A program made the translations under genes and the position numbers. The notes below the pieces were generated by a model, which saw only the letters and a program-made list of their open reading frames with translations, made no database searches and had not been told where the DNA came from. From Astrocystis sublimbata (taxonomy: Eukaryota; Ascomycota; Sordariomycetes; Xylariales; Xylariaceae), in contig JAJNNY010000020.1 in NCBI GenBank assembly GCA_022453515.1, forward strand, positions 62,001-126,000: DNA of 64,000 nucleotides, read 5' to 3'. Shown one piece after another: positions 44,649 to 55,397 of the stretch; within the stretch, counting starts at the first letter, position 1; each line of letters starts with the position of its first letter.

Positions 44649-46143
44649 ATTGGTGGGCTTGTATAGTTGTGTGTGAGGTGCAAAGCCTTTGGTTGCCATG
44701 ACTCTGTTGGATATTGGCGTATATATATATAAGTATTGTTTGTCTTATATAATAGCTAGCAGGTATTATAGATACACCGCTTGGTTGAACCTGAACCTAC
44801 GAAATACTACAGATTTGAAGTAGCATGTGATGATGCAGTGTAATTATTGATTTGTGACCTTCATATAGATTAGGTCTGCTGAATGATATGAATTGTTGGA
44901 TATGTACATAGAGAAGTTTAAGGGCGTTGGAGGTAACCCTCGAAGTCGGGTTATATTGGTTTGTGAGATAGTATCTGGGGTATAGCATAGTGGCAATTTT
45001 CGATTGATGATATTCATGGTTAAGAGATATAATCCAATTCAAATGAAAAACTACTTATGATGCGAGGAATAGATGGGGAAATAGTTGTACTTTCACACAG
45101 TAACCCACCTATTTCCCATCCAAGCAAAACAGCCTTATTAAGGCTTGGAAATTGGCAATTTTCAGTGTTTTCAATGTTTTACTATCGATTTATATTTTTT
45201 TTTACCTCTTCCATTGGGAATAATAGTGCCTCAAGTTGGCCTTACGGAATGCGGACATTAGATCTTGAGATCTGGGCAGGTATTAGATCAATATGGCCCA
45301 CTGCTGAGGCAATGGTGGAAAGGGCCCAAAGCAGCAATCATCTAATCGGGTCAGGCTGAGCATGAGCAACTTTAATCGTGACTTCGGTCACCTGGAGATG
45401 ATTTTAAAGATGAATCAATTGGATTGGTAAAGTCCACAAACCCGAAATTAAAGAAATGAGCTCTTGCTTCATCTTTCCTAACTTCCGTCTAATCATTTGT
45501 GAAATTTGGGTTCTGATCAGACCAGCCTTACAACCCCTGTAGCGGAGCTCCACCTGGCACCCGGGTGCTTACAGCTCACATTGCGCAGGGTCTTTTAGGT
45601 ATGGACTTCGGGGCGAGTGGTTTTGCGACGGCATCGGCGCTTATCGAGTCTGAGTCACTAACAAGAACAACACGACAGGCGAAACGACTCACAGAGTTGA
45701 TGCTCTTTCCCGCTGCGACTGTGACTGCGCTTACTCTAAAGCCAGAACCAAGTGCTGGTTCTGGTTGCTGAGTGGTCGCACGCATGCCTGCGCTTGCACT
45801 GCCTGTGCGCGTCGTCCCCTTGGCTCCTTCTCTGGCTGCTCGCCGTCTCGGGCGCATCAGCCAGCCCTGGCGGCGACGCAACTTTGATTTATCGTTATCG
45901 TTAGCATTACCCCACCAAGAAAACTATCGGCAGCACCCCGCCATCCCTCACTTACACCACCACATCCACCACCAGCTCCGGCATTACTTTCAACACAGTC
46001 ATCACCACCAACGCCATTCTACCAGCAATTCCAGCCATCCTGGCTGTCTATCCCCGCCTTCTACTCAGCACCGCCCGACATCCCTGTGCACCGATCTCAA
46101 TCAGCACAGCTTGCATCTCCGAACGCAAACGCGCGCCGTCGCA
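44649..46143. other. Intergenic and arginyl-tRNA synthetase leader
   Basis: AT-rich to about 45500, then GC-rich leader of the synthetase. From an ATG at 45784 the frame is open into the synthetase and would add about 120 residues with an Arg-rich, mitochondrial-type N-terminus. No separate gene. Confidence 0.45.
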
Positions 46144-48359
46144 ATGGCCGCTCCCAACGACGCTGTCGACCAGCTCTCTGCCCAGCTAGAGAAGCTCGGC
46201 TCTCTCGACAAGTTTCCCAACTGCCACCCCGACGCCAACCCTGTCGATATCTACCGCGCGCACATTACCTCGATCCTCCACGAAATTACCGGTGTCGACA
46301 ACACCATCATCTACAATGCCCTGCAGTGGACACAGTCATTAGACAAGGGCGATCTGGTCCTCGCCATCCCCGCCCTCCGAGTCAAGGGTAAACCCGACGA
46401 GCTCGGGAAGCAGTGGGTGGCCAAGGTATGTGCTGTGTTGTGTTGAGTATTCCACCTGTGTCCCTGGATGTTGTTTGGGATAAGCCTCTTGATAATTGCA
46501 TTGCGCTGACTGAAGCCTTTGCAGTGGCCTGGATCACCCCTTGTCGAGACGCCTATCCAGAATGGCACTTTCCTCCCCTTCTTCTTCAAGTCAGGCCCCC
46601 TGACACAAGCCTTGATGCCCACCGCCCGGAAGCTCGGTCCCGAGTTCGGAACCAACAAGACGAACGGGCTCAAGGACCAGAGCGATCCTTCCAAAGGCAG
46701 GAAGCGCATACTCGTCGAGTTCTCAAGCCCCAATGTGAGACACCCCGCAACCTCTCCCTGACCTCGCTCGGTTCTGGTCCGAATCGGATCGGGGCGATGC
46801 CCGACGCCTCCGCTGACCGATTGCACAGATAGCGAAACCCTTCCACGCTGGTCATCTGCGAAGCACCATCATCGGCGGCTTTCTGAGTAATCTGTACACT
46901 GCCGCCGGTTGGGATGTCGTTCGTATCAACTACCTTGGTGACTGGGGAAAGCAGTACGGAATCTTGGCAGTCGGCTACGAGCGATATGGAAACGAGGAGG
47001 CTCTGGCTCAGGACCCCATCAACCATCTTTTCGAGATCTACGTCAAGGTCAATAAGGAAATAGCTGAAGAGAAAGAAAAGGTCGAGGCGTTGCAAAAGGA
47101 TGGCAAGACTGAAGAGGCTGAGAAGTTGACCTCTGATGGCACCGATGAGCAAGCTCGTCGCTACTTCAAACTCATGGTGGACGGCGACGAGAAAGCCTTG
47201 GCGTTGTGGAAACGATTCCGCGATCTCAGCATCGACCGGTATAAGGAGACTTACAAACGGTTGAACATCCAATTCGACGAATACTCAGGCGAGAGTCAAG
47301 TATTGGAAGAGGCCATGAACGGCGCTGCCAAGACCATGCTCGACAAGGGTATCGCCGAAGAGTCAAATGGTGCCCTGATTGTCGACTTTACCAAGCACGT
47401 ACCGGGCAAAGCCGGCAAGTCGTTGGAGAAGCCCATCATCCGACGACGGGATGGCACAGCCCTCTACCTCACTCGAGATATCAGCGAGCTGCTGAACCGC
47501 TCGGAGAAATACGGATTCGACCAGATGATCTACGTCATTGCTTCCCAGCAGGATCTGCATGTTAAGCAGTTCTTCAAGATCGTTGAGTTGATGGGCTACA
47601 AAGAGATCGCTTCAAAGGTACAGCACATTAACTTTGGCCTGGTATTGGGTATGAGTACTCGAAAGGGCACGGTCAAATTCCTGAACGATATCCTTCGCGA
47701 CGTTGGCGACTACATGCACGACGTCATGAAGAAGAACGAAGACAAGTACAAGCAGGTGGAAGACCCCGATTCTGTCGCCGACATTCTCGGCATCAGCGCT
47801 GTTATGTGTCAAGACATGGCAGGCAAGAGGTGCGTATCGACGCGATCCACTATCCAACCATTACACGAGCTAACGTGGCCTCTAGGATCAACAACTATCA
47901 GTTCGACATGAAGGCTATGACCTCGTTTGAGGGAGACACCGGCCCTTACCTGCAATACTCCCACGCCCGCCTATGTTCCATCAAGCGCAAGGCCAACATA
48001 AGCGAGGAGGACATCGCATTGGCAGACCTATCACTCCTGGTGGAGCCCCACGCTATCAACCTCGTCAGAGTATTGGCGCAATGGCCCGATGTTGTGCAAA
48101 ACACACTCCGCACCCTGTAAGTTTCCCTATCTGGCTATTTGATGCGACTGCTGTACTCATTATCATGTTCAGTGAGCCTACGACAGTCTTGACCTATCTG
48201 TTCAAGATGACCCACGTCCTGAATTCCAGCTACGACCATCTCCGGATCGTTGGGCGGGATCCGAAACTGATGAACGCCCGTATGGCTCTATACGACACAG
48301 CACGAATCGTACTCAACAACGGCATGCGCCTGCTTGGGCTCACGCCCGTGGAAAGGTAG
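46144..48359 (+). CDS. Arginyl-tRNA synthetase, class I
   Basis: Exons 46144-46425, 46525-46734, 46829-47829, 47886-48116 and 48173-48359 give 636 residues. It charges tRNA-Arg with arginine for translation. The N-terminal tRNA-recognition domain includes WPGSPLVETPIQNG, the HIGH-type motif is IAKPFHAGHLRSTIIGG, and the KMSKS-equivalent is LGMSTRKGTVKFLND, usual for ArgRS. The anticodon-binding helical domain ends with the family hallmark NGMRLLGLTPVER (methionine and arginine-binding C-terminus). All four introns are short (56-99 nt) and phased correctly. The chosen start MAAPNDAV fits the cytosolic form; an ATG at 45784 in the same frame would prepend a presequence-like extension, so one gene may serve cytosol and mitochondria. 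Confidence 0.95.
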
Positions 48360-50376
48360 GAGATCCCTTTGAGATGATCATCCAATCTCTATGCACTTCA
48401 CTCACATTGTAGCTAGGATGTAAACGTTGTGTGACGATTGTAGAACGATGTAACGAAACGGGCGACTATTTAATGCCGAATTATGCAACTATATGTTACC
48501 TACAAGCCTTGGCCAAGCCAGACCTAGGGTCTATTTGCCGGGCCGGGCCCGATCGGCCGCCATTCGGCGCGAGAAGACATGCGCGAGGATAGCCTCTGGA
48601 TACCTCTTAGCGCAACAGTGTGGGATAGTTCCGCACGGGAACAATCGTATTTGACCGCCGATTTCGAACCGTTGGTAGACAAATAAATAAGACGTGAGTC
48701 TTTTTGTCGTCTCAATTGATTCGGGAGCGACTTTCGCCAATATTTATCTGACCCTTGAGATCAATAGTAAGTTTCCAGGCAAGATGAATGGGAGCTCAAT
48801 TTGTCCATCAGGACACGCATCTTCGCGGTGCGATGGCTCACACGTTGATTAGTTGCGGTCACCACCGTTTTGCCATTGCTTTTTTTCTCCCCCGTGCGTT
48901 ACATCGCGCCTCTCTGCAGGCCTTCAAGATCCAGATTTTGCCACGATGATTTTCCGTGTGACAAGTTACATCTCCCGTGGGCCAAGGCCGTAGGACTTGT
49001 TCCCAAGCCCCCTTTATCTAATAAAATCGTAACGGCGATACACGCCTCTCACGTGAGAATTTGAGCGTGCGCACTGCACTTTGCCAACGCCGAGACGTGC
49101 AGATAGCCGGGTTAAAAGTTCACGCCAAAATAGCAAACCCCGGTCAGGGCAAGTGAGTGCAAGATTGCCGAAGAACAACATTGGACGTATCCCCCGCAAT
49201 CAGAATAATACCCTATCAAGCAGGCCGCCGGATTGGTCTTCCTTCTATGATAGTATTGATCACTGTTTCGCGGTCTGTGTTGAAAAGAAAGGCTGCAAAC
49301 TTGACATTGGGTTGGACGAGACTCGATACTGGCGACATCGGGAGTGCTATGCATCAATTGCATTCTTGATGTCTTGCACTAAAGGATACGGTACAAGTCT
49401 ATGCAAAGAACGCATCTCGAACGCGAGGTCGACCGTATTCCACCTCGCGAGTGCAATTATCCCTGGTGATTTGCCGTGCGATACAGACGCTCTCTGTTGG
49501 TACGAGGCCGTACGGGCTCCGGTGTATGTACTACGGCCTTGATTCCGCTCCACTCCTTCCTCGCCTTTACTCGCCCTTCTCGCCTTTCTACTCACCGCCG
49601 AAAATTATCGTTCCTCGGTGCCGTGGAGGAGAAGCAGCAGCGCGCTATGACTGTGAAGTGTTGTTGTGCAACGCCAGGTAGACCTTGGCGTGCGCCCATT
49701 CGGTATTACTGAGGGACCCAATAACTCAGCCGCCTGCTTTGTGATATCAGTGCAGAGGCCGATTTGTTGGACCCCGGAAGAGTCAGGTGAGGCTTTCTGG
49801 TCGGGCGGTGGGCGGTGGTGCGGTCTTATTGTCCACGGACCTGATGTATCTGGTAATGCATGCGAGGATATCTCGCAAGGTCCCGATCCTTCTAAGCAGC
49901 CGTGTACGGGCTGATCCAATGAGAACCCTTTTACGGTGATATATCACCCTGTTATGGATGGTGGCCAGCCAGTGATATGCCGAGACTATCCCGATCAGGA
50001 TAAGAAAATTATCGTCATACCGTCACGATTTGGTCACAACAACAACACGAAGCATCTCGATGCGAGAGAAAGCTCCAATGCAGTTTCCCAAGCCACGGGT
50101 GGGTTCCAGAACCACATCCTTGCCTTCAGCTACCATTCGGGACATGGACTCGCATGACAGCACATAGGCATTTAGGGTGCATACGATAAGGTTTCGTTGC
50201 CGTTACTGAGATGTCCGTGATATTGGGATGTTTCCATTGTTTACGAAACTTTGGTTAAAATTATTAAGAAGAAGCTCATACCCGGACAACTTTTCCTCCT
50301 TCACCCCGACATTTACACTCGATGGCCGCATCACCTACCCGCACTCTCGCTTAGCACATACTTTCAACTGTAAATC
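48360..50376. other. Intergenic, no gene seen
   Basis: Spacer between the synthetase and the P450. The plus-strand frame at 49081-49542 has no ATG start and looks unlike any family. No element recognised. Confidence 0.45.
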
Positions 50377-53110
50377 ATGCCGTTCTTTATCCCCCTGGCG
50401 CTTGCAGCACTACTTTATTGTATAGTTCGCCTGTACCTCTACCCGAAGGTACATGTAAGGTCCAGAATACCCCCTGGCGTCGTACCGCTGCCAGGCCCCA
50501 AGAGTAAGTGAGGGCATTTCATGTATGTCGGCGTGTGTATCTGTGTATCATTGTAAAGGTTTGGGCCATGCGAATTACACCGTTCTGATGACAGCAGGCT
50601 TCCCAATCGTTGGCAGAATACACGATGTCCCAGCCGAAGCGACTTGGCTCAAGTTTTATGAATGGAGCAAAGAGTACGGACCGATCTACCAGTCGGAGCT
50701 CTTCGGCACCACCCACGTTTGGATCTCCTCGGAACAGATAGCCATCGATCTGCTATCGAGGAGAGCGGCCATCTACTCGGATCGTCCGCAAATACCCAAT
50801 CTCCCCGATAACAAGACGAGTGGGGACTACTTGGCCTTGACAGGTCGCAATGGTAAGTGAGGCCAAAAACGGATAGAGAGATAAATAAGAACTCCCTTCG
50901 CCCTTGCCTTACCTTACTACATAGAGGGCACCTAAACTTATCAAGTGAAACAGAAACATGGAAACGGCAGCGCAAGCTCGCCCAGCAGCTGATGACGGCC
51001 AACTCGACACTGCACGACTACCCGCGGCGAGAGCGCGACCGGTTCCTGTACCTCCTGTCGACGGACCCGACGCGGTACCGCGAGTACATTGAGCAGTTTA
51101 CGGCCCGCACCGTCGCCCGGCTGTCGTGGGGCAGCCCGCATAACGCGAACCGGCTACGAGTGACGACAGCGGGTCTGCTCAACACCATCTCGCCGTCCGG
51201 GGCGCTGCCGAACCTGATCTCGTGGCTGCGGCACCTGCCCGCGTTCCTGAGCCCCTGGCAGCGGGAGGAGAACGCGCGGCACGCGGCCGAGGCCAAGCTG
51301 TGGCGCGACAACGTCCAGCACACGCACGAGCGCATGCGCGAAGGCAACGCCAACCCCAGCCTCATGCACTCGTTTCTGCAAACCAACAGCCTCCCCGGCG
51401 CCAAGCCGTACCCCGTGTCTGAAGCAGAAGCTTCATATGTCGTGGGCCAGATGGCCATCGCGGGGGCGCTGACGATCGGGTCGCCGATCCAGAGCTTTGT
51501 GCTGGCTATGCTGCACTACCCGGAGTGGCAGAAGAAGCTGCAGGACGAGATCGACGCCGTCTGCGGCGGGCGCTGTCCGCAGTGGGAGGACCACGATAGC
51601 TTATTGCTGCTGCGCGCGTGCGTCAAGGAGGTCATTCGCTGGAGACCGCCCGTGCCGACGGGTATCCCGCATGCGCTCGAGAAGGACGACGTCTATAATG
51701 GCTACTTCATCCCTGCGGGCGCGACGATACATGCTTTGGAGTGGTAGGTTTTTTAAGCCACCTTAGAGTTTCTGTTTGGTTACAAGCTCTGCACTTACTT
51801 ACTTCCCCTGCCGCCCCTGGCCCTCACCCCTGCCCCTCCTCCCACCTCGCACAGCATTGTGTTGTTTTAGTCTTCCGGCCTGCATGGAATTAACTCGCTC
51901 GTACATACATACATACCTACTCACTCGTTTATTCACTTCACTCGTTTACTCACTAACCCCCCTCACTCACCGCAGGGCCATCACGCGCGACGAAACCATG
52001 TACCCAGACGGCGAAGCCTTCAACCCGGCGCGCTGGCTCGAGCCATCGTACCCGACGTGCAAGGAGCCGGTCACCCAGGGGCTCAAGCTGCAGGGGTTCA
52101 GCCAGTTCGGCTTCGGGCGGCGCACGTGCCAGGGCATCCCGCTCGTCGAGCAGGACCTGTTCCTCGCCATGGGCGGCATGGCGTGGGCTTTTGACTTTAG
52201 GAGGAAGAGGCGCTTTCAGCGCCATTTTGGAGATGGGGTCGCTTTTGGTGCGGAGGGGCAGGGTGTTGGTGTGGGTATGGGTATGGGGAAGGGTAAGAGT
52301 GATGAGGAAGGGGATGGTGGGAAGGAAAGTGGAGGAGATGATGGCAATGGTGATGGCAGTGAGGGCATGGAGGTCCCCGTTCATTGGAATGATTATACCC
52401 CGCTGCTGATCGCGAAGCCGAAGCCTTTTGAATTTGAACTGGTTGTTAGGGGCGGCGAGGAGAAGATGAAGGTGCTGGAACAAATGTGGGAGGCGGGCAA
52501 GGGGGATGATGATAGGGAGTTGGAGGTGGAGTATGTTGTTGAGGAGAAGGTTAGGGGGGTCGGTGACGGTGACGGTGCTGGAGAGGGGATGAGGTGGGGG
52601 GCGTTCGGTGATGAGAAGTTGGAGATGGGCCACGCGGTGCCGATCCCGATGACGATTGGGGGTTATGTTGCCGGTGCCGGTGTTGAGAAAAGGGCCGGGG
52701 CCGACGGCATCGACGCTGGTACCGAGATCGCAACGGCAACTAACGGAGTTGTTGGCGATGAAGCTGCTGTCGTTGCTGAACCCTACACGAGGGCGGAATT
52801 CTGCGACGACCAGGGGATTACTGTGACTGGTGTTGGTCCTGCCACCGATGCTGGCGCTGTTGATGGGTACCCCAGCCCCAACCCTAATCCCACTCCCACT
52901 ACTACTATTGACCCTGGACATGCAAAAGCAGGGAAATCAAACCAAGTCGTCCGTGGTGTCCTTGAGCATCACGATGAAAACGACGACAACGACAACGAAG
53001 ACAACGCTAGCGATGGCGGAAGCGAGACGAGCGGTCCTACGGACCCGGCTAGCATACCGTGCGGCTCATCTTCGGAGTCGGATTGCGAGAGGGAGAGGGA
53101 GAGGGTGTGA
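50377..53110 (+). CDS. Cytochrome P450 monooxygenase with low-complexity insert and tail
   Basis: Exons 50377-50503, 50598-50852, 50954-51743 and 51976-53110 give 768 residues, about 250 more than a usual P450. An N-terminal membrane anchor (IPLALAALLYCIVRLYLYP) precedes the proline hinge PLPGPK. Then come ETWKRQRKLAQQLM, helix I as GQMAIAGALTIGSPIQSF (Leu where AGxDT normally has an acidic residue), the ExxR motif KEVIRWRPP, the PERF-type NPARWLEP and the heme loop FGFGRRTCQGIPL with Cys442. After residue 475 an Asp/Gly/Glu-rich insert of about 45 residues interrupts the fold, which resumes at VPVHWNDYTPLLIAKPKP and ends near 555. A further 210 residues rich in Gly, Asp and Ser follow, without a domain. 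Expected in the ER membrane as an NADPH-dependent oxidase; substrate unknown, no biosynthetic neighbours. Confidence 0.87.
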
Positions 53111-54683
53111 GAGCGAGAGTTGAGATTAGGGGGGCCTGGAGATGAGGTTTCAATTGGGGATTGATTGACTGACTGGCTGCCAGAGAGCGGGTTGTTCTTT
53201 CCTTGCGCTTCACTACTACTCTACTATACTCTATCTTTCTACTTCTCTACTTATCTACTTATCTCTCTCTCTTTCTGACACACACACACACACACACACT
53301 CGATCTCGATCTCTATATCGATCTCTACGTTTCCAATTTACCTCGGACACTTATGGCATATGGCATATCAAGGTATACGTGCATGGATATATCAGAATAC
53401 ATGCATGTATGTTACCTTGACTTAAAAAGTTTATAATGATTTATTTCTCGACTGAAAGAACTCAAGACTCAAGAGACTGCATGGAAGAAGAAGAAGAAGA
53501 AGAAGAAGATTGCTTAGTCCAAAGAGGCTGAGGCATAGGCATAGGCATATGCATTTGAAAGATGAGAAGATATTACCATCCTTACTTAGCGTATACCTAT
53601 TATTATTATTTCTTAGAATACTCAATTCATTTAGTGCGTTACTTGTTGCTTCTGAATGATGTTCTCTTTTTGTTTTTTTGCGATGGGATGAATCCTGCCC
53701 TTGAGATAACATCCATTAGCAAGCTCTAAGTTTCTTGAGTTTGGAGCAAAGATCTTATTACCCTATAATCAATAGGGGGCATCGGCTTCCACGCTGTCAT
53801 TCATATTTAGATACCTAGGCACGCTTGTTTCGTAGAGCTTACTATGTAGACGTATAACTATGCTGACGTTTCGCATTGGAGTTCATTTCACTGCAGCGTG
53901 TGTAACGACTCACCGCCGCTTAGTGGCGGGAAGGAGGCGCTGACTTGCGAAGCTAAAGTACTTGCTCACATCGACCGATGTTTGAAGTTATTAATTTGCT
54001 CACAGTATTGAAGGGCTAGGATGGATTATATAGTCCGCATGAGTAAGGTAGATAGCTAATTAGCCATGCAAGATGTACGATCGGCTCGCGCGAAATCAGA
54101 TCATGGCTGAGATTTGAGGCGCGGTAAGCGTAATTTAGACTGTGGGTAACTGAATTTGTATATGCAAGTAATCTGATGGAATGGTACGACTTGGAACAAA
54201 GGAGTGGTTCTTTTGATTCTATATACATATGCAATGTGTATCTGCAGGGGACCGGCCCCTTGCTGTAGGTTATCTATGTCTTAGATGCAGGTTATGCAGG
54301 CGTTCCTTTTTCACCATATACTACCCAAGTTATGGTGTAAAAAGTCGAGGGTCTACCCATGCCGGCTCATGCACCTTCTAAGTCTATTCCCGAACTCCAT
54401 AAGAAAACCCCTTGGTGATGCACCCTGAACACCTTTCGCCCCTCGTATATGCATGATGAATGAATGAATGAATGAGACATTGGAGACTTGCAACCAGTAT
54501 GGTCCCGGCGGTCTGCTGCGCTTATCCTACCCGCCGTGGGTGTGTGTGGTATTACTACAATACTGCAAACGCTGCAAGTCAGTAGCCGCTCAGACGAAAT
54601 AAAAGAAACTACCCCCTTGCCAAAGGAAAAACACTTACTTGCTGCCGTGATACCGAACTATAACACATCCTCTGATATTGAAT
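53111..54683. other. Intergenic with simple repeats
   Basis: Contains an (AC)n run near 53278-53300, a GATCTC/GATATC-rich stretch and a (GAA)n run near 53486-53510. A GATACCTAGGCA motif lies near 53812. No gene. Confidence 0.5.
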
Positions 54684-55397
54684 TTATCGCCCAATCCAGT
54701 ACAGGGGGCTCAGGTCCTGCCGCGAGATGGCCCCGGCAATCTCTGTATCGCTCATGTTCTCCTGGCCGTTGAGCGCGTACCAGGGCGTGCCGTCGGCGAA
54801 GAGGTAGTACATGGAACCCAGGGCGACGGTAGGCGAGGACTCGAGCACGAAGCTAAGCCCGCCCGTCCACATCTGGCCCAGCTGCATCCAGAGGCTGGCG
54901 CGCTGCGCCGCGTCGAGCGAGCGCGCGAGGTAGAAGACGGGCGTGTGCGTCTTGTCGACGCGCGACGTGAACTTGGCCCGGAACGGCCCCGGCGCCGTCA
55001 GGTTGCCGGTGCCGGTGCCGTCGTCCAGCGGCCGCAGCTGCTTGCCGTTCAGAGAAAAGTACTCCATGCAGCTGCTGCACGGCTTCGAGCGCAGCAGCAG
55101 GGCGTCCACGATCGGAAACGCCCCCGGAGAGTCGAAGCTGTTGAAGTACGCTAGCAGCAGGTTCTCTTCGGCGTCGTGGCTGTCGGGCGTGTGCACTGCG
55201 CTCCAGAGGTTCGTCTCCTGGTTGCTGAAGAGCAACGACGCGCACAGGTCTAGCGTGTAGTCGCTGCGCAGACAGCTGCGCACGTACTGCAGCTGGGATA
55301 AGACACGGCCGAGATGCTTGCTGGATAGGTGGACTGTGTTGTCGCTCTTGTCCTTGATGCGGAATGTTGGGAGCTCGATGAAGATGAATTGGGGCAT
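54684..55397 (-). CDS. Cytidine-deaminase-fold-like protein, uncertain
   Basis: Unspliced, 237 residues, ATG at 55397. The middle region reads SAVHTPDSHDAEENLLLAYF and then, about 30 residues on, LLLRSKPCSSCMEYFSLNG. An H/C-x-E helix followed by PCxxC is the zinc-binding signature of the cytidine deaminase superfamily; here C107 and C110 fit, but the helix gives H74-D-A-E77, one residue longer than HxE, or DAE with Asp as ligand. Upstream and downstream regions match nothing I know. It could be a divergent fungal deaminase, including the group related to toxin-type deaminases, or an inactive relative. No signal peptide. High G+C, unlike the AT-rich neighbours. No enzymatic claim is made. Confidence 0.5.
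   Translation of the reverse strand: MPQFIFIELPTFRIKDKSDNTVHLSSKHLGRVLSQLQYVRSCLRSDYTLDLCASLLFSNQETNLWSAVHTPDSHDAEENLLLAYFNSFDSPGAFPIVDALLLRSKPCSSCMEYFSLNGKQLRPLDDGTGTGNLTAPGPFRAKFTSRVDKTHTPVFYLARSLDAAQRASLWMQLGQMWTGGLSFVLESSPTVALGSMYYLFADGTPWYALNGQENMSDTEIAGAISRQDLSPLYWIGR

Noticed and set aside
49081..49542. 153-codon Cys-rich plus-strand ORF considered as a secreted effector
   Set aside because: No ATG start, no signal peptide, and no stable Cys spacing.
52191..52921. Long antisense ORF (322 codons at 51953-52921) over the P450 tail
   Set aside because: Mirror of the Gly/Asp-rich coding strand; its His/Pro/Leu-rich translation is a composition artefact.
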